Notes under the pieces: model-generated | Seen by the model: only the letters and a program-made list of their open reading frames with translations | What the model was told of the DNA's origin: nothing | The model's database searches: none | Assembly (NCBI GenBank): GCA_965224605.1 | Contig: CBDCZP010000006.1 | Location: 1-64,000, forward strand | Origin: HyVt-477 sp965224605 | GTDB taxonomy: Bacteria; Pseudomonadota; Gammaproteobacteria; Thiotrichales; Thiotrichaceae | DNA: 64,000 nt | Direction of reading: 5' to 3' | Made by a program: the position numbers and the translations under genes | Shown: one piece after another, positions 7,603 to 16,782 of the stretch | How the letters are laid out: each line of letters starts with the position of its first letter | Position numbering within the stretch: position 1 is the first letter of the stretch

Positions 7603-8685
7603 ATGTGGTTATCAAAACTTACGGTGAAGAACTGCCGTATCGTTAAAGATGCCAAACTAGAATTCAATGATAAACTAAATTACATCTATGGAAGCAATGG
7701 CTCGGGAAAGACTAGTTTATTAGAAGCCATTTCTATTCTTAGTCTGGGTCGTTCATTCAGAACATCACGTATAAGCGAAGTAATCAGTTATGGTGAAGAT
7801 TCGTTATTATGCTCATCGGAAGTGAGATGTGATGACGAGAGTATCAAACGTATTGGCATCGAAAAGACTACCAGTACAACCCGTATACGGGTAAATAGAC
7901 AGAGCCTACAATCCCAGGCACAACTGAGTAAAATCCTCCCTGTTAGCATAATCCATCCCTTATCTCATGAACTTATAAGCGGCGGTTCATCAAAGAGGCG
8001 GCGGTTCCTTGACTGGATTGCATTCTATCAATTCCCTGAATTCCATGACATATGGAAGCGGTATCAACAGATACTCAAACAACGCAATGCCTCACTAAAG
8101 AACCCCAAGTTATTCTATGCTATTGAACATCTGACCTATGAGCTATGTGAACTACAAGCACCTATACATAAATTCCGATGTGAAGCATTAGAAAAACTTA
8201 AGCAAACCATGTCGGAGGAGCTTCCTGATTTTCTTCTTATGCAAACCCCTTTACTTTCATTAAAAACAGGACTTCCTAATGAAACACCTTTGGATACAGA
8301 AGCTTTAGTTTCTTATTACAACAGTAAAATCGGATATGAAAAGAGCCGAGGTAGGACAATCACCGGCGTTCATAATGCTGACATTCAAATACACCTCAAT
8401 TCCAAACCCGCGGCCACCTCAGCTTCGAGAGGTCAAGCTAAAATACTATCGCTCCTACTGCATATCGCACAGAATTTAACAATAACTCAACAGGGAATTA
8501 TAGCCATTGATGATCTCGCAGCAGAGATAGATGAAAAGAATTACAAGCAACTTATCCAGTTCATATCGAACCTCGAAAGACAAACATTCATCACCTCCAC
8601 ACACCAACCTAAGCACAACCCAAAGGGCTCCGTGGAAAGTAGTATGTTTCACGTGAAACACGGGGAAATAGGGAAGCTTTTATAG
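7603..8685 (+). CDS. recF: DNA replication/repair protein RecF
   Basis: An SMC/ABC-like ATPase that helps load RecA at gaps, working with RecO and RecR. Walker A is GSNGSGKT (residues 30-37). The ABC signature region is SRGQAKILSLLLHIAQ, followed by a Walker B-type segment GIIAIDDLAAEID. Length (360) and order after dnaN are standard. The last codons, SSMFHVKHGEIG, are written with a perfect 16-bp parS palindrome (8645-8660), so the gene's 3' end doubles as a chromosome-segregation site. gyrB follows after 136 bp. Confidence 0.95.
   Translation: MWLSKLTVKNCRIVKDAKLEFNDKLNYIYGSNGSGKTSLLEAISILSLGRSFRTSRISEVISYGEDSLLCSSEVRCDDESIKRIGIEKTTSTTRIRVNRQSLQSQAQLSKILPVSIIHPLSHELISGGSSKRRRFLDWIAFYQFPEFHDIWKRYQQILKQRNASLKNPKLFYAIEHLTYELCELQAPIHKFRCEALEKLKQTMSEELPDFLLMQTPLLSLKTGLPNETPLDTEALVSYYNSKIGYEKSRGRTITGVHNADIQIHLNSKPAATSASRGQAKILSLLLHIAQNLTITQQGIIAIDDLAAEIDEKNYKQLIQFISNLERQTFITSTHQPKHNPKGSVESSMFHVKHGEIGKLL
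8645..8660. promoter_or_regulatory. parS centromere site 1 (ParB binding)
   Basis: TGTTTCACGTGAAACA is a perfect palindrome matching the widely conserved chromosomal parS consensus bound by ParB. It lies inside the recF 3' coding end. An identical second copy follows 51 bp after it. parS sites cluster near oriC in most bacteria, consistent with the dnaA-gyrB context. No parA or parB gene is in the window. Confidence 0.88.
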
Positions 8686-8711
8686 AAGCTAGTCCTGGAC
8701 GCAGGTTACAG

Positions 8712-8727
8712 TGTTTCACGTGAAACA
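8712..8727. promoter_or_regulatory. parS centromere site 2 (ParB binding)
   Basis: A second exact TGTTTCACGTGAAACA palindrome in the recF-gyrB intergenic region, 67 bp from the first copy centre to centre. It sits about 50 bp upstream of the gyrB -10 element, so ParB spreading here could affect gyrB transcription (inference). Confidence 0.9.
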
Positions 8728-8777
8728 TAGTGGCAAACAATGCGTGCGCCAATTAGGTGTAATTATCTTTTAAGGTG

Positions 8778-8783
8778 TATAAT
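8778..8783 (+). promoter_or_regulatory. Candidate gyrB promoter -10 element
   Basis: TATAAT, a perfect -10 hexamer, lies 38 bp before the gyrB start. No convincing TTGACA-like hexamer is at the normal distance upstream, so any promoter here would depend on an activator or upstream contacts. Confidence 0.4.
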
Positions 8784-8821
8784 AGAACGATTATTCAACT
8801 AATCCCCTAGATGGAAAACTT

Positions 8822-11239
8822 ATGTCAGAACAATACGATTCTTCCAATATAAAAGTACTCAAAGGACTTGAAGCCGTTCGGAAAAGACCAGGGATGTATA
8901 TTGGTGATACTGATGATGGCACAGGCTTGCATCACATGGTTTTCGAGGTTGTAGACAACTCAATAGATGAAGCATTGGCAGGTCATTGTACAAAAATACA
9001 AGTAACCATCCATGAAGATGAATCAATAAGTGTCTCTGATGATGGCCGTGGTATCCCTGTGGATTACCATCAGGAAGAAGGAAGGTCTGCTGCTGAAGTC
9101 ATTATGACTGTCTTACATGCCGGTGGTAAGTTTGATGATAATTCTTATAAGGTATCAGGTGGGTTGCATGGGGTTGGTCTTTCGGTAGTGAATGCATTGT
9201 CTGATAAGTTGGAGTTAACAGTAAATAGAGAGGGAAAAATACATTATCAGGAATACAGTCTAGGGGATCCTGTAAGTGATTTAAAGGTGGTAGGAGATAC
9301 TTCCGAAACAGGAACCAAAATCAGATTTCACCCGAGCCCTGAAATATTTGCTATTACAGAATATCACTACGATATTCTGTCAAAAAGACTCAGAGAGCTA
9401 TCCTTCTTGAATTCAGGAGTGAGAATAGAGCTATATGATGAGCGCGGTGAGGGTGAAAGCTCAGTATTTGAATATGAGGGAGGAATAAGAGCATTTGTCG
9501 AGCATCTTAATAGAAACAAGGAAGCCATTCATCCCACGGTTATCAACCTGATTGGAGAGCGTGATGGTGTTGGTGTAGAGGTTGCGCTGCAATGGAACGA
9601 TTCCTATCAGGAAAATGTTTATTGTTTTACCAATAACATACCGCAACGCGACGGTGGTGCGCATCTAGCTGGATTTAGAGCGGCATTAACCAGAACGTTA
9701 AATAGATACATAGAAGCAGAAGGTTTGGCTAAAAAAGAAAAAATATCAGCAACGGGAGATGATGCCAGAGAAGGATTAACAGCCGTGCTTTCGGTGAAAG
9801 TCCCCGATCCCAAATTTTCATCACAAACTAAAGACAAACTAGTTTCATCAGAAGTAAAGACAGTGGTTGAATCTGCAATGTCTGAGAAGCTAAATGAGTT
9901 TCTGTTAGAAAACCCCACTGAAGCGAAAATTGTAGCTCATAAAATGCTTGACGCTGCAAAAGCAAGAGAGGCCGCTCGGAAGGCTAGAGAAATGACACGG
10001 CGTAAAGGTGTGTTGGATATAGCGGGCTTACCCGGTAAATTAGCAGATTGTCAGGAGAAAGATCCGGCGTTGTCAGAAATATACTTGGTGGAGGGCGATT
10101 CGGCGGGAGGATCTGCGAAGCAAGGACGTGATCGTAGAACACAGGCTATATTACCTCTAAAGGGTAAAATCCTTAATGTGGAAAAAGCACGATTCGATAA
10201 AATGATTGCCTCAGCTGAGGTGGGAACATTAATAACAGCATTGGGGTGTGGAATAGGTCGGGATGATTATGATCCTGATAAATTACGTTACCACCGTATT
10301 ATTATTATGACGGATGCGGATGTCGATGGTTCTCATATACGTGCGTTATTGTTAACGTTCTTCTATAGACAGATGCCAGAATTAGTCCAAAGAGGACATA
10401 TTTATATTGCTCAACCTCCGCTATACAAAGTAAAAAAGGGAAAAAAAGAAAAATATGTAAAAGATGATACTGAACTAGATGCTTATATTCTTGAACTTGC
10501 CATGCAGGGAGCTGTACTTAATATCACGGGTGAAGATCAGACTATTCAAGCTGATGCACTATTTACATTAATCAAAAACTATCTGTCGGTTAATAAACTT
10601 ATAAATAGAATAGCGCGTTTATTCGATGCTGAAATATTACAAGCGATGTTATTTGAACCAGTTGGTAATGTTAATTTAGATGACAAAGGAATGAGTTCAG
10701 ATCAGGCCATGCAATGGATTGACAAGGTGAATACAGAGCTTAATGACAAGTACAATGGCACTAGAAGCTATAAGAGTGAACTGAGTGAAGAAGAGGATAG
10801 TTGGCAAGTGAGGATCACAAAACACATGCATGGTGTTGATAATTATATAATTTTCAAAGAATCGTTCTTTAACAGCAGTGAACTTAAACACATTGTAACA
10901 ATGAACCAACAGCTAGATGGTTTGATACAGGATGATTCAACGATTCAACGTGATGAAAAAATCCAGCCTGTGGCAAATTTCAGTGAGGTGGTGGAATGGC
11001 TCATGAAGGATGCCCAACGAGGAATGAATATACAGCGCTACAAAGGATTAGGTGAAATGAACCCTGAACAACTATGGGAAACAACAATGGATCCTGCCAC
11101 TCGACGGATGATGCTAGTGACAGATGAAGATCAAATTGGCGCGGATGAGACTTTTACTATGTTAATGGGAGATCAGGTTGAGCCGCGCAGGGATTTTATT
11201 GAAGCCAATGCACTTCGCGTTGAAAACCTGGATGTTTAG
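8822..11239 (+). CDS. gyrB: DNA gyrase subunit B
   Basis: ATPase subunit of the type II topoisomerase that introduces negative supercoils with GyrA. It has the GHKL ATPase domain (VVDNSIDEALAG, DDGRGIPVD, GGLHGVGLSVVNALS), the transducer domain, the TOPRIM domain (YLVEGDSAGGSAKQGRDR and IIMTDADVDGSHI) and the C-terminal tail ending near QRYKGLGEMNPEQLWETTMDP. At 805 residues it has the long gammaproteobacterial form with the insert in the TOPRIM region (about residues 540-730). The start is consistent with the family N-terminus (SSNIKVLKGLEAVRKRPGMYIG). Confidence 0.98.
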   Translation: MSEQYDSSNIKVLKGLEAVRKRPGMYIGDTDDGTGLHHMVFEVVDNSIDEALAGHCTKIQVTIHEDESISVSDDGRGIPVDYHQEEGRSAAEVIMTVLHAGGKFDDNSYKVSGGLHGVGLSVVNALSDKLELTVNREGKIHYQEYSLGDPVSDLKVVGDTSETGTKIRFHPSPEIFAITEYHYDILSKRLRELSFLNSGVRIELYDERGEGESSVFEYEGGIRAFVEHLNRNKEAIHPTVINLIGERDGVGVEVALQWNDSYQENVYCFTNNIPQRDGGAHLAGFRAALTRTLNRYIEAEGLAKKEKISATGDDAREGLTAVLSVKVPDPKFSSQTKDKLVSSEVKTVVESAMSEKLNEFLLENPTEAKIVAHKMLDAAKAREAARKAREMTRRKGVLDIAGLPGKLADCQEKDPALSEIYLVEGDSAGGSAKQGRDRRTQAILPLKGKILNVEKARFDKMIASAEVGTLITALGCGIGRDDYDPDKLRYHRIIIMTDADVDGSHIRALLLTFFYRQMPELVQRGHIYIAQPPLYKVKKGKKEKYVKDDTELDAYILELAMQGAVLNITGEDQTIQADALFTLIKNYLSVNKLINRIARLFDAEILQAMLFEPVGNVNLDDKGMSSDQAMQWIDKVNTELNDKYNGTRSYKSELSEEEDSWQVRITKHMHGVDNYIIFKESFFNSSELKHIVTMNQQLDGLIQDDSTIQRDEKIQPVANFSEVVEWLMKDAQRGMNIQRYKGLGEMNPEQLWETTMDPATRRMMLVTDEDQIGADETFTMLMGDQVEPRRDFIEANALRVENLDV

Positions 11240-11302
11240 CGGAATGCAAAGGCACTATAGTTATTGCTCATTGCTCCTGATTAGGTAACCATAATATCAA
11301 TA

Positions 11303-13354
11303 ATGAATAATCCTCTGTTTGAAATAGGGACACTAAATAGTCTACCCGCCTTTAGCAAGATAAAACCTTCACATGTTAAAAAAGCACTGACACAGGTAAT
11401 CGCAGAGAATAAAAAAGCGATTAATAGTCTTTGTCAGGATGTAGATGTTGACGCTGTGGATGCTGAAGCGGTGATATCTGTCATGGAGGCTTTAGATAAT
11501 AGGCTATCAAGAACATGGTCACCGGTGAGGCACTTAAATGCGGTGATGAATAGCGATGAACTAAGAGCTGTTTATACGGATTGTTTATCCATATTAAGTG
11601 ATTACCATACAGAAATGGGTCAACACGAAGGTCTATATCAATTAATTAAAACACTGTCTGAAACGGACGATAGTAGTGATTTGGCGCGCCGTAAGGTTAT
11701 TTCCAATATTTTGAAAAACTTCAAGTTGACGGGGATTTCTCTAACAGAGAGTAAACAAGTCCAATTCAAGGAACTAAGCCGTAAATTATCAAAACTACAC
11801 TCCCTGTTCTCTGACAATGTACTTGATGCTACTCATGCGTGGACAAAAGATATCAACAGTATCGATGAGTTAACAGGCTTACCGGAAAGTGCTTTAGATA
11901 TGGCGAAATCACTAGCCCGGCAACGAAAAAAACCAGGCTGGTTGTTAACTCTTGATTATCCCATCTTTAACGCGGTGATGACTTATGCAGAAAATCGAGC
12001 ATTAAGAGAAGAAATTTATACTGCCTTTACTACAAGAGCTTCGGATCAAGCTGATGACCCGGCTCTAGATAACAGTAAAACGATGCAAAAGATTATTAGA
12101 ATACGTGCTGAAATGGCAAAGTTACTCGGTTTTAATAATTTTACAGAGCAGTCGTTATATAAAAAGATGGCAGATAATGCTGATCAAGTGGTCGTGTTTT
12201 TAACAGACCTGTTAACAAAGTCTTATCCACAAGCTGAAAAAGAGATGCAAGCTTTACAAGTTTTTGCGGAAAAAGAATTGGCTCTAGACCATCCACAAGC
12301 TTGGGACATGGTTTATATTCGCGAAAAATTACAACATCAAGAATTGGATTATTCCGAAGAAGATATAAAGCCCTGGTTTTCTGTAGAGAACGTACTAGCA
12401 GGACTATTTAAATTAATCGAAGAACTGTATCAATGTCGTATACATATAAAAGGCGATGTAGATGTATGGCACAAGGATGTAAGGTTCTATGAGATTTATA
12501 GTAAAGACGATCAGCATATCGCTAGTTTCTATCTAGACCTGTTTGCCAGACAACACAAACAAGGGGGAGCCTGGATGGCATCCTTTTGTGGACGTTGTCG
12601 ACAAGAAGGTGAGCTGCAAATACCAGTAGCCTATTTAACCTGTAACTCCAGCACACCGAGTGAAAACAAACCGGCTCTATTTACTCACAAGGAAATCATT
12701 ACCCTGTTTCATGAGTTTGGTCATGGCTTACATCATATGCTAACCCAGGTTGATTATCTTGATGTGTCTGGCATTAATGGGGTGGAATGGGATGCGATAG
12801 AGCTGCCTAGTCAATTTATGGAAAACTGGTGTTGGCAACGCGAATCGCTAGATTTATTTGCCAAGCACTATGAAACGGGTGAACTCATACCGGATGAACT
12901 CTTTAATAAAATGCTCAAAACACGTCACTATAATAGTGCTCTTGATATGCTGAGACAGCTTGAATTTGCGTTTTTTGATATGCGCTTACACATGGATAGT
13001 TCAGTAAGTACATATAGTGAAATATCAGCTATTATGGAAGAAGTACGAAAACAAACATCACTATTACCTACCCCAGCATTTAACCGTTTTCAAAATTCTT
13101 TTACCCATGTGTTTTCAGGCAGTTATGCCGCTGGATATTACAGTTATAAGTGGGCTGAAGTACTCTCCGCAGATGTCTTTAGTAAATTTGAAGAAACGGG
13201 ATTGTTCAACAAGGAAACGGCGCAATCATTTCTACATGAAATATTAGAAAAAGGTGGCTCAAGAACAGCGAAGGAATCCTTTCATGCCTTTATGGGCAGA
13301 GAACCTAATATCAATGCATTATTAAAGCACTCCGGAATTGATGCTAGTGCTTAG
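11303..13354 (+). CDS. prlC: Oligopeptidase A (M3 metallopeptidase PrlC/OpdA)
   Basis: Cytosolic zinc oligopeptidase of the thimet (M3A) family, which degrades short peptides including cleaved signal peptides. The HEXXH zinc site is HEFGH at residues 470-474, followed by GLHHML. The downstream segment GVEWDAIELPSQFMENW contains the third zinc ligand region, and SYAAGYYSYKWAEVLSADVF is the conserved C-terminal substrate region. The length of 683 is normal. It starts 63 bp after gyrB and may be read from the same transcript. Confidence 0.95.
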   Translation: MNNPLFEIGTLNSLPAFSKIKPSHVKKALTQVIAENKKAINSLCQDVDVDAVDAEAVISVMEALDNRLSRTWSPVRHLNAVMNSDELRAVYTDCLSILSDYHTEMGQHEGLYQLIKTLSETDDSSDLARRKVISNILKNFKLTGISLTESKQVQFKELSRKLSKLHSLFSDNVLDATHAWTKDINSIDELTGLPESALDMAKSLARQRKKPGWLLTLDYPIFNAVMTYAENRALREEIYTAFTTRASDQADDPALDNSKTMQKIIRIRAEMAKLLGFNNFTEQSLYKKMADNADQVVVFLTDLLTKSYPQAEKEMQALQVFAEKELALDHPQAWDMVYIREKLQHQELDYSEEDIKPWFSVENVLAGLFKLIEELYQCRIHIKGDVDVWHKDVRFYEIYSKDDQHIASFYLDLFARQHKQGGAWMASFCGRCRQEGELQIPVAYLTCNSSTPSENKPALFTHKEIITLFHEFGHGLHHMLTQVDYLDVSGINGVEWDAIELPSQFMENWCWQRESLDLFAKHYETGELIPDELFNKMLKTRHYNSALDMLRQLEFAFFDMRLHMDSSVSTYSEISAIMEEVRKQTSLLPTPAFNRFQNSFTHVFSGSYAAGYYSYKWAEVLSADVFSKFEETGLFNKETAQSFLHEILEKGGSRTAKESFHAFMGREPNINALLKHSGIDASA

Positions 13355-13392
13355 CTTTAAAAGAGGCTGTGCAAGTACAGATATAATGAGTT

Positions 13393-14628
13393 ATGTTTTT
13401 TAGAAAAAAAGTTTTACTGATTGTTTGTTTATTAACGATGTTAATTAGCTCCGTTTACTCAAAAGAAAACAACTCAAATAACAAAAAGCAACTTCAGCAA
13501 GATATTCGAACATTGGATAGAGGGCTTGAGAGAGAAGAAAAAAAAGCAGTTACGCTGCACAATGAAGTTAGAAGACTAGAAAAAAAACTAGGTCTACAGA
13601 CCCGTAACATGTATAGCATTGATAAAAAAATGAAAAAATTAGGTAAGCGCTTGCAAAAGACGACTACAGAGAAGACACAAATAGATGAACAATTAAAGAT
13701 ACAAAAAAAAGGGCTGTCTCAACAAATACAAGCTTTGTATACCGCTGGGGAACAGTCACACTTACGTTTGCTACTGAAGCAAGATGATCCATCGGATATT
13801 GGTCGAACAATAAAATATCTCGAATACTTGAATAAGAGTCGAATAAAAAAAATTGAACATATAAACGATACGTCGCTGAAACTGGGTAAGCTTGAAGTCA
13901 CTATATCGAACGATAAAACTGAATTACAACGATTGAAAACAGACTTGTCAGTAGAACAAAAAGCCAGTAAAAAAACCTTGAGACAACGAACATCCGCCTT
14001 TAAAAAGAGTAACAAAAAAGTAAGCTCAAAGAAGCGTCAATTAAGAGAGTTGAGAAAAAAAGAGGCGAAGTTACAAAGAAAAATAGAAAACCTAGTGGCA
14101 AGTTCACAGGCACAATCCACAAAAGCTAATAAAAAATCTGTACAATCAAGGAAAAACAAAGAGAAAACTAAGGTCGCATCAAGACAGAGAAAAGCTAAAA
14201 AGGAAGTGGGTCTGCAAGAACGGTTTGTGGCAAACCGGAAATTTTCTACTATGCGTGGAAAGCTTTCATGGCCAGTGCGAGGAAAGATAAGTCATTCCTA
14301 TGGAGAAAGACGAAATGAAAAGCAACGCTGGAAAGGGGTCGTCATTTCTTCTGCGGGTGGAAGAAAAGTCCGTGCTATAGCACAAGGTAAAGTTGAATTT
14401 TCAGGATGGTTTAACGGTTACGGCTACCTTGTGATCATTCGCCATGATAATAATTATCGTAGTTTGTATGGATATAACAGGGCAATCTATGTGAAAACAG
14501 GACAGATTGTTAAGGGCGGAACAACGATAGCCGCTGTGGGTAATTCAGGCGGACAACAACAAAATGCGCTCTATTTTGAAATCAGGAAAGGGATACGTCC
14601 ACGTAATCCTGCTAAATGGTGTCGCTAA
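13393..14628 (+). CDS. envC: Murein hydrolase activator EnvC-like (degenerate M23/LytM)
   Basis: A periplasmic protein of 411 residues. It has a Lys-preceded signal peptide (residues 1-23, KVLLIVCLLTMLISSVYS), a long K/R-rich coiled coil (about 30-265) and a C-terminal LytM/peptidase M23 domain (about 290-411). The catalytic metal ligands are missing: the usual HxxxD segment is GVVISSAGGRKV and the HxH pair is replaced in NALYFEIR. This is the hallmark of EnvC-type activators, which stimulate AmiA/AmiB amidases during septum splitting. The C-terminus NPAKWC matches the EnvC end. It is followed by a C-terminal protease, as in many gammaproteobacteria. Confidence 0.9.
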   Translation: MFFRKKVLLIVCLLTMLISSVYSKENNSNNKKQLQQDIRTLDRGLEREEKKAVTLHNEVRRLEKKLGLQTRNMYSIDKKMKKLGKRLQKTTTEKTQIDEQLKIQKKGLSQQIQALYTAGEQSHLRLLLKQDDPSDIGRTIKYLEYLNKSRIKKIEHINDTSLKLGKLEVTISNDKTELQRLKTDLSVEQKASKKTLRQRTSAFKKSNKKVSSKKRQLRELRKKEAKLQRKIENLVASSQAQSTKANKKSVQSRKNKEKTKVASRQRKAKKEVGLQERFVANRKFSTMRGKLSWPVRGKISHSYGERRNEKQRWKGVVISSAGGRKVRAIAQGKVEFSGWFNGYGYLVIIRHDNNYRSLYGYNRAIYVKTGQIVKGGTTIAAVGNSGGQQQNALYFEIRKGIRPRNPAKWCR

Positions 14629-14678
14629 TCGTTATTCAGAAATACCCCGGAAGTATGAGTTTTAAAGGAAATGAGTAA

Positions 14679-16115
14679 ATGAAAAAAACTAAAGCATTCA
14701 TTTGTAAAACATCCGACAAGGTCGTTTTTACAAGTTTGTTAATAGGTCTATTGATCACCCTGAGTTCAAACGTGTTGGCACTTAAGCCAAGTGAGCCAAG
14801 TCAAAATACTGCTTTCGATAAACTGCCTGTTGCAGAGCTGCAAAGGTTTTCAGAAGTGATGTCACGAATCAAGCGTGATTATGTTGAAGATGTAGATGAC
14901 GAAAAACTAATTAATGATGCAATAAAAGGAATGTTGACTGGGCTTGACCCTCATTCTGCTTATCTTGATAGAGAGGCTTTCAAAGAGTTACAAGTAGATA
15001 CCAGTGGTAAATTCGGTGGTTTAGGCATTGAAGTAGGCATGGAAAATGGTTTTGTAAAAATCATATCACCGATTGATGATACACCAGCCGAACGGGCTGG
15101 AGTGAAAGCTGGGGATTTAATCATTCGTCTAGATGATCAGCACGTAAAGGGAAAAACATTACGTGATGCAGTCAAGATCATGCGTGGCAAAGTGGGTGAG
15201 CCGATCATCTTGACTATTGCAAGAGAAGGAGTAAATAAACCGTTAAAAATTAAAATTATACGCGATATTATTAAAATTAAGAGTGTGAGATACCACTTAC
15301 TCGAGTCTAATTACGGCTATTTACGCATCGTTACTTTTCAGTCCAATACGACAGACTCAGCCAAACTTGCCATCCATCAATTAAAAAAAGAGAACAAGGC
15401 AGATCTCAAAGGACTGATCATTGATTTGAGGAATAATCCAGGCGGTGTTTTAGGTGCCGCAGTGGGTGTTTCTGATCTTTTCTTGAAAGCAGGTAAAATA
15501 GTTTATACCGATGGTCGTATTGCCGATTCAAAAATGACAGAAGAAGCTAATAATTTCGATGTAATGGAGGGTGCTCCGATTGTTGTATTAGTTAATCAAG
15601 GGTCGGCCTCTGCATCAGAAATTGTTGCTGGTGCCTTACAAGATCATAAAAGAGCGTTAATAATTGGTGAAAAGACCTTTGGTAAAGGCTCTGTACAAAC
15701 CGTGTTACCTCTAGATGCAACAACAGCTGTCAAACTAACAACAGCACGTTACTACACACCCTCAGGGCGATCCATTCAGGCGAAAGGTATAGAACCTGAC
15801 ATTGTAGTAAAACCTCGAAAGTTTGTTGAAAATGATGAAGCCGATAATTCAGACTTTGAGCCGCTAACAGAAGCGGGTTTAAGTGGACACCTAAGTAACC
15901 CAGACAATGCAGATAACCTAAATAACAACCCAGATGCTAATGATACTAAGCTGGAAGCAGCGGAAGAAAAAACAAACAAAGAAAAAGAAGGTGGCATTGA
16001 AGCTGGCAGCAAGGAGAAACAGAAAAAAACCAAGGATCGGCTTAAAACAGATTATCAAGTTTTTGAGGCATTAAATATTCTGAAAGGAATGGATTTATTC
16101 TACGGCAAGAAATGA
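14679..16115 (+). CDS. ctpA: S41 family carboxy-terminal processing protease
   Basis: Periplasmic serine protease of the tail-specific (CtpA/Prc) family. An N-terminal signal/anchor occupies residues 17-37. A PDZ domain follows (GGLGIEVGMENGFVKIISPIDDTPAERAGVKAGD, about 110-190), then the catalytic core with Ser311 in GSASASE and Lys336 in EKTFGKG, 25 residues apart as in Prc. The C-terminal tail (about 385-460) is Asn/Asp/Lys-rich and probably disordered. It lies directly behind envC, a pairing common in this class and suggesting control of murein hydrolase activators. The stop overlaps the yajL start by 4 nt. Confidence 0.93.
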   Translation: MKKTKAFICKTSDKVVFTSLLIGLLITLSSNVLALKPSEPSQNTAFDKLPVAELQRFSEVMSRIKRDYVEDVDDEKLINDAIKGMLTGLDPHSAYLDREAFKELQVDTSGKFGGLGIEVGMENGFVKIISPIDDTPAERAGVKAGDLIIRLDDQHVKGKTLRDAVKIMRGKVGEPIILTIAREGVNKPLKIKIIRDIIKIKSVRYHLLESNYGYLRIVTFQSNTTDSAKLAIHQLKKENKADLKGLIIDLRNNPGGVLGAAVGVSDLFLKAGKIVYTDGRIADSKMTEEANNFDVMEGAPIVVLVNQGSASASEIVAGALQDHKRALIIGEKTFGKGSVQTVLPLDATTAVKLTTARYYTPSGRSIQAKGIEPDIVVKPRKFVENDEADNSDFEPLTEAGLSGHLSNPDNADNLNNNPDANDTKLEAAEEKTNKEKEGGIEAGSKEKQKKTKDRLKTDYQVFEALNILKGMDLFYGKK

Positions 16116-16678
16116 GTAAAAAAATATTAATACCACTTGCGGAAGGCTGTGAGGAACTAGAAGCCGTTACCTTAATTGATCTATTTCGTAGAGCTAAATT
16201 AGAGGTAATTACCGCGAGCTTAAATGAGGATTTGGTGGTTTGCTGTTCGCGTGGAACCAGAATAGTGGCAGACACCACGTTACAGTCGGTTCTTAATGAT
16301 GAAACTAATAACCGTTTTGATATGATCGTGCTTCCCGGTGGTTTACCGGGTGCTGACAATTTGAATAAGGATCAGCGTATTCATCAACTACTTGCTGAAA
16401 TATATAACCAGGGTAATTATGTCGCAGCGATATGTGCGGCGCCTCGCGTATTATTAAGTAATAGTGAACTAACAATAAAAAAGCTCACCGCCTACCCCGG
16501 TGCCTTGAATCACTTGGATACATCAGGTGTCAATATTGTCGATGACAATGTTGTTCAAGATGGGAATATTATAACCTCAAAAGGGCCAGGTACAGCGATG
16601 GACTTTGCTCTAAAGCTGATTGAAGTGTTATTAGGAGAAGATGCGAGGAAAGCAGTAGAGGAGCCTTTACACAGATAG
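16112..16678 (+). CDS. yajL: DJ-1/ThiJ/YajL family protein
   Basis: A 188-residue DJ-1/PfpI superfamily protein of the YajL/DJ-1 subgroup, small cytosolic proteins linked to oxidative or carbonyl stress; deglycase activity has been reported but is debated. The conserved Glu is in GCEELEAV (about residue 15), and the reactive Cys is Cys108 in ICAAPRVLL, the nucleophile-elbow motif of the family. The late TSKGPGTAMDFALKLIE stretch is also diagnostic. It begins inside the last codon of ctpA (ATGA overlap), so translation is probably coupled. Confidence 0.9.
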   Translation: MSKKILIPLAEGCEELEAVTLIDLFRRAKLEVITASLNEDLVVCCSRGTRIVADTTLQSVLNDETNNRFDMIVLPGGLPGADNLNKDQRIHQLLAEIYNQGNYVAAICAAPRVLLSNSELTIKKLTAYPGALNHLDTSGVNIVDDNVVQDGNIITSKGPGTAMDFALKLIEVLLGEDARKAVEEPLHR

Positions 16679-16742
16679 CATAGTTCTTAAACAATCTAGT
16701 AGGCTATGATTTTTTAGATTGCAAGTATTGTGTAAAAGTTCC

Positions 16743-16779
16743 GTACCCTTCGACAATCTCAGGGTACTGCTACAGTAGC
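16743..16779. repeat. Dispersed 37-bp double-hairpin repeat, copy 1
   Basis: GTACCCT (16743-16749) pairs with AGGGTAC (16761-16767), and an immediately following GCTAC-A-GTAGC (16769-16779) forms a second small hairpin. The 37-bp unit matches the copy at 27339-27375 at 32 positions. Both copies are in intergenic gaps behind a plus-strand gene, like REP-type elements. Confidence 0.7.
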
Positions 16780-16782
16780 GGT

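Noticed and set aside
16679..16742. Possible hairpin CATAG...CTATG with a T run behind yajL
   Set aside because: The stem is only 5-6 bp with a 20-nt loop, so it is too weak for a terminator call.
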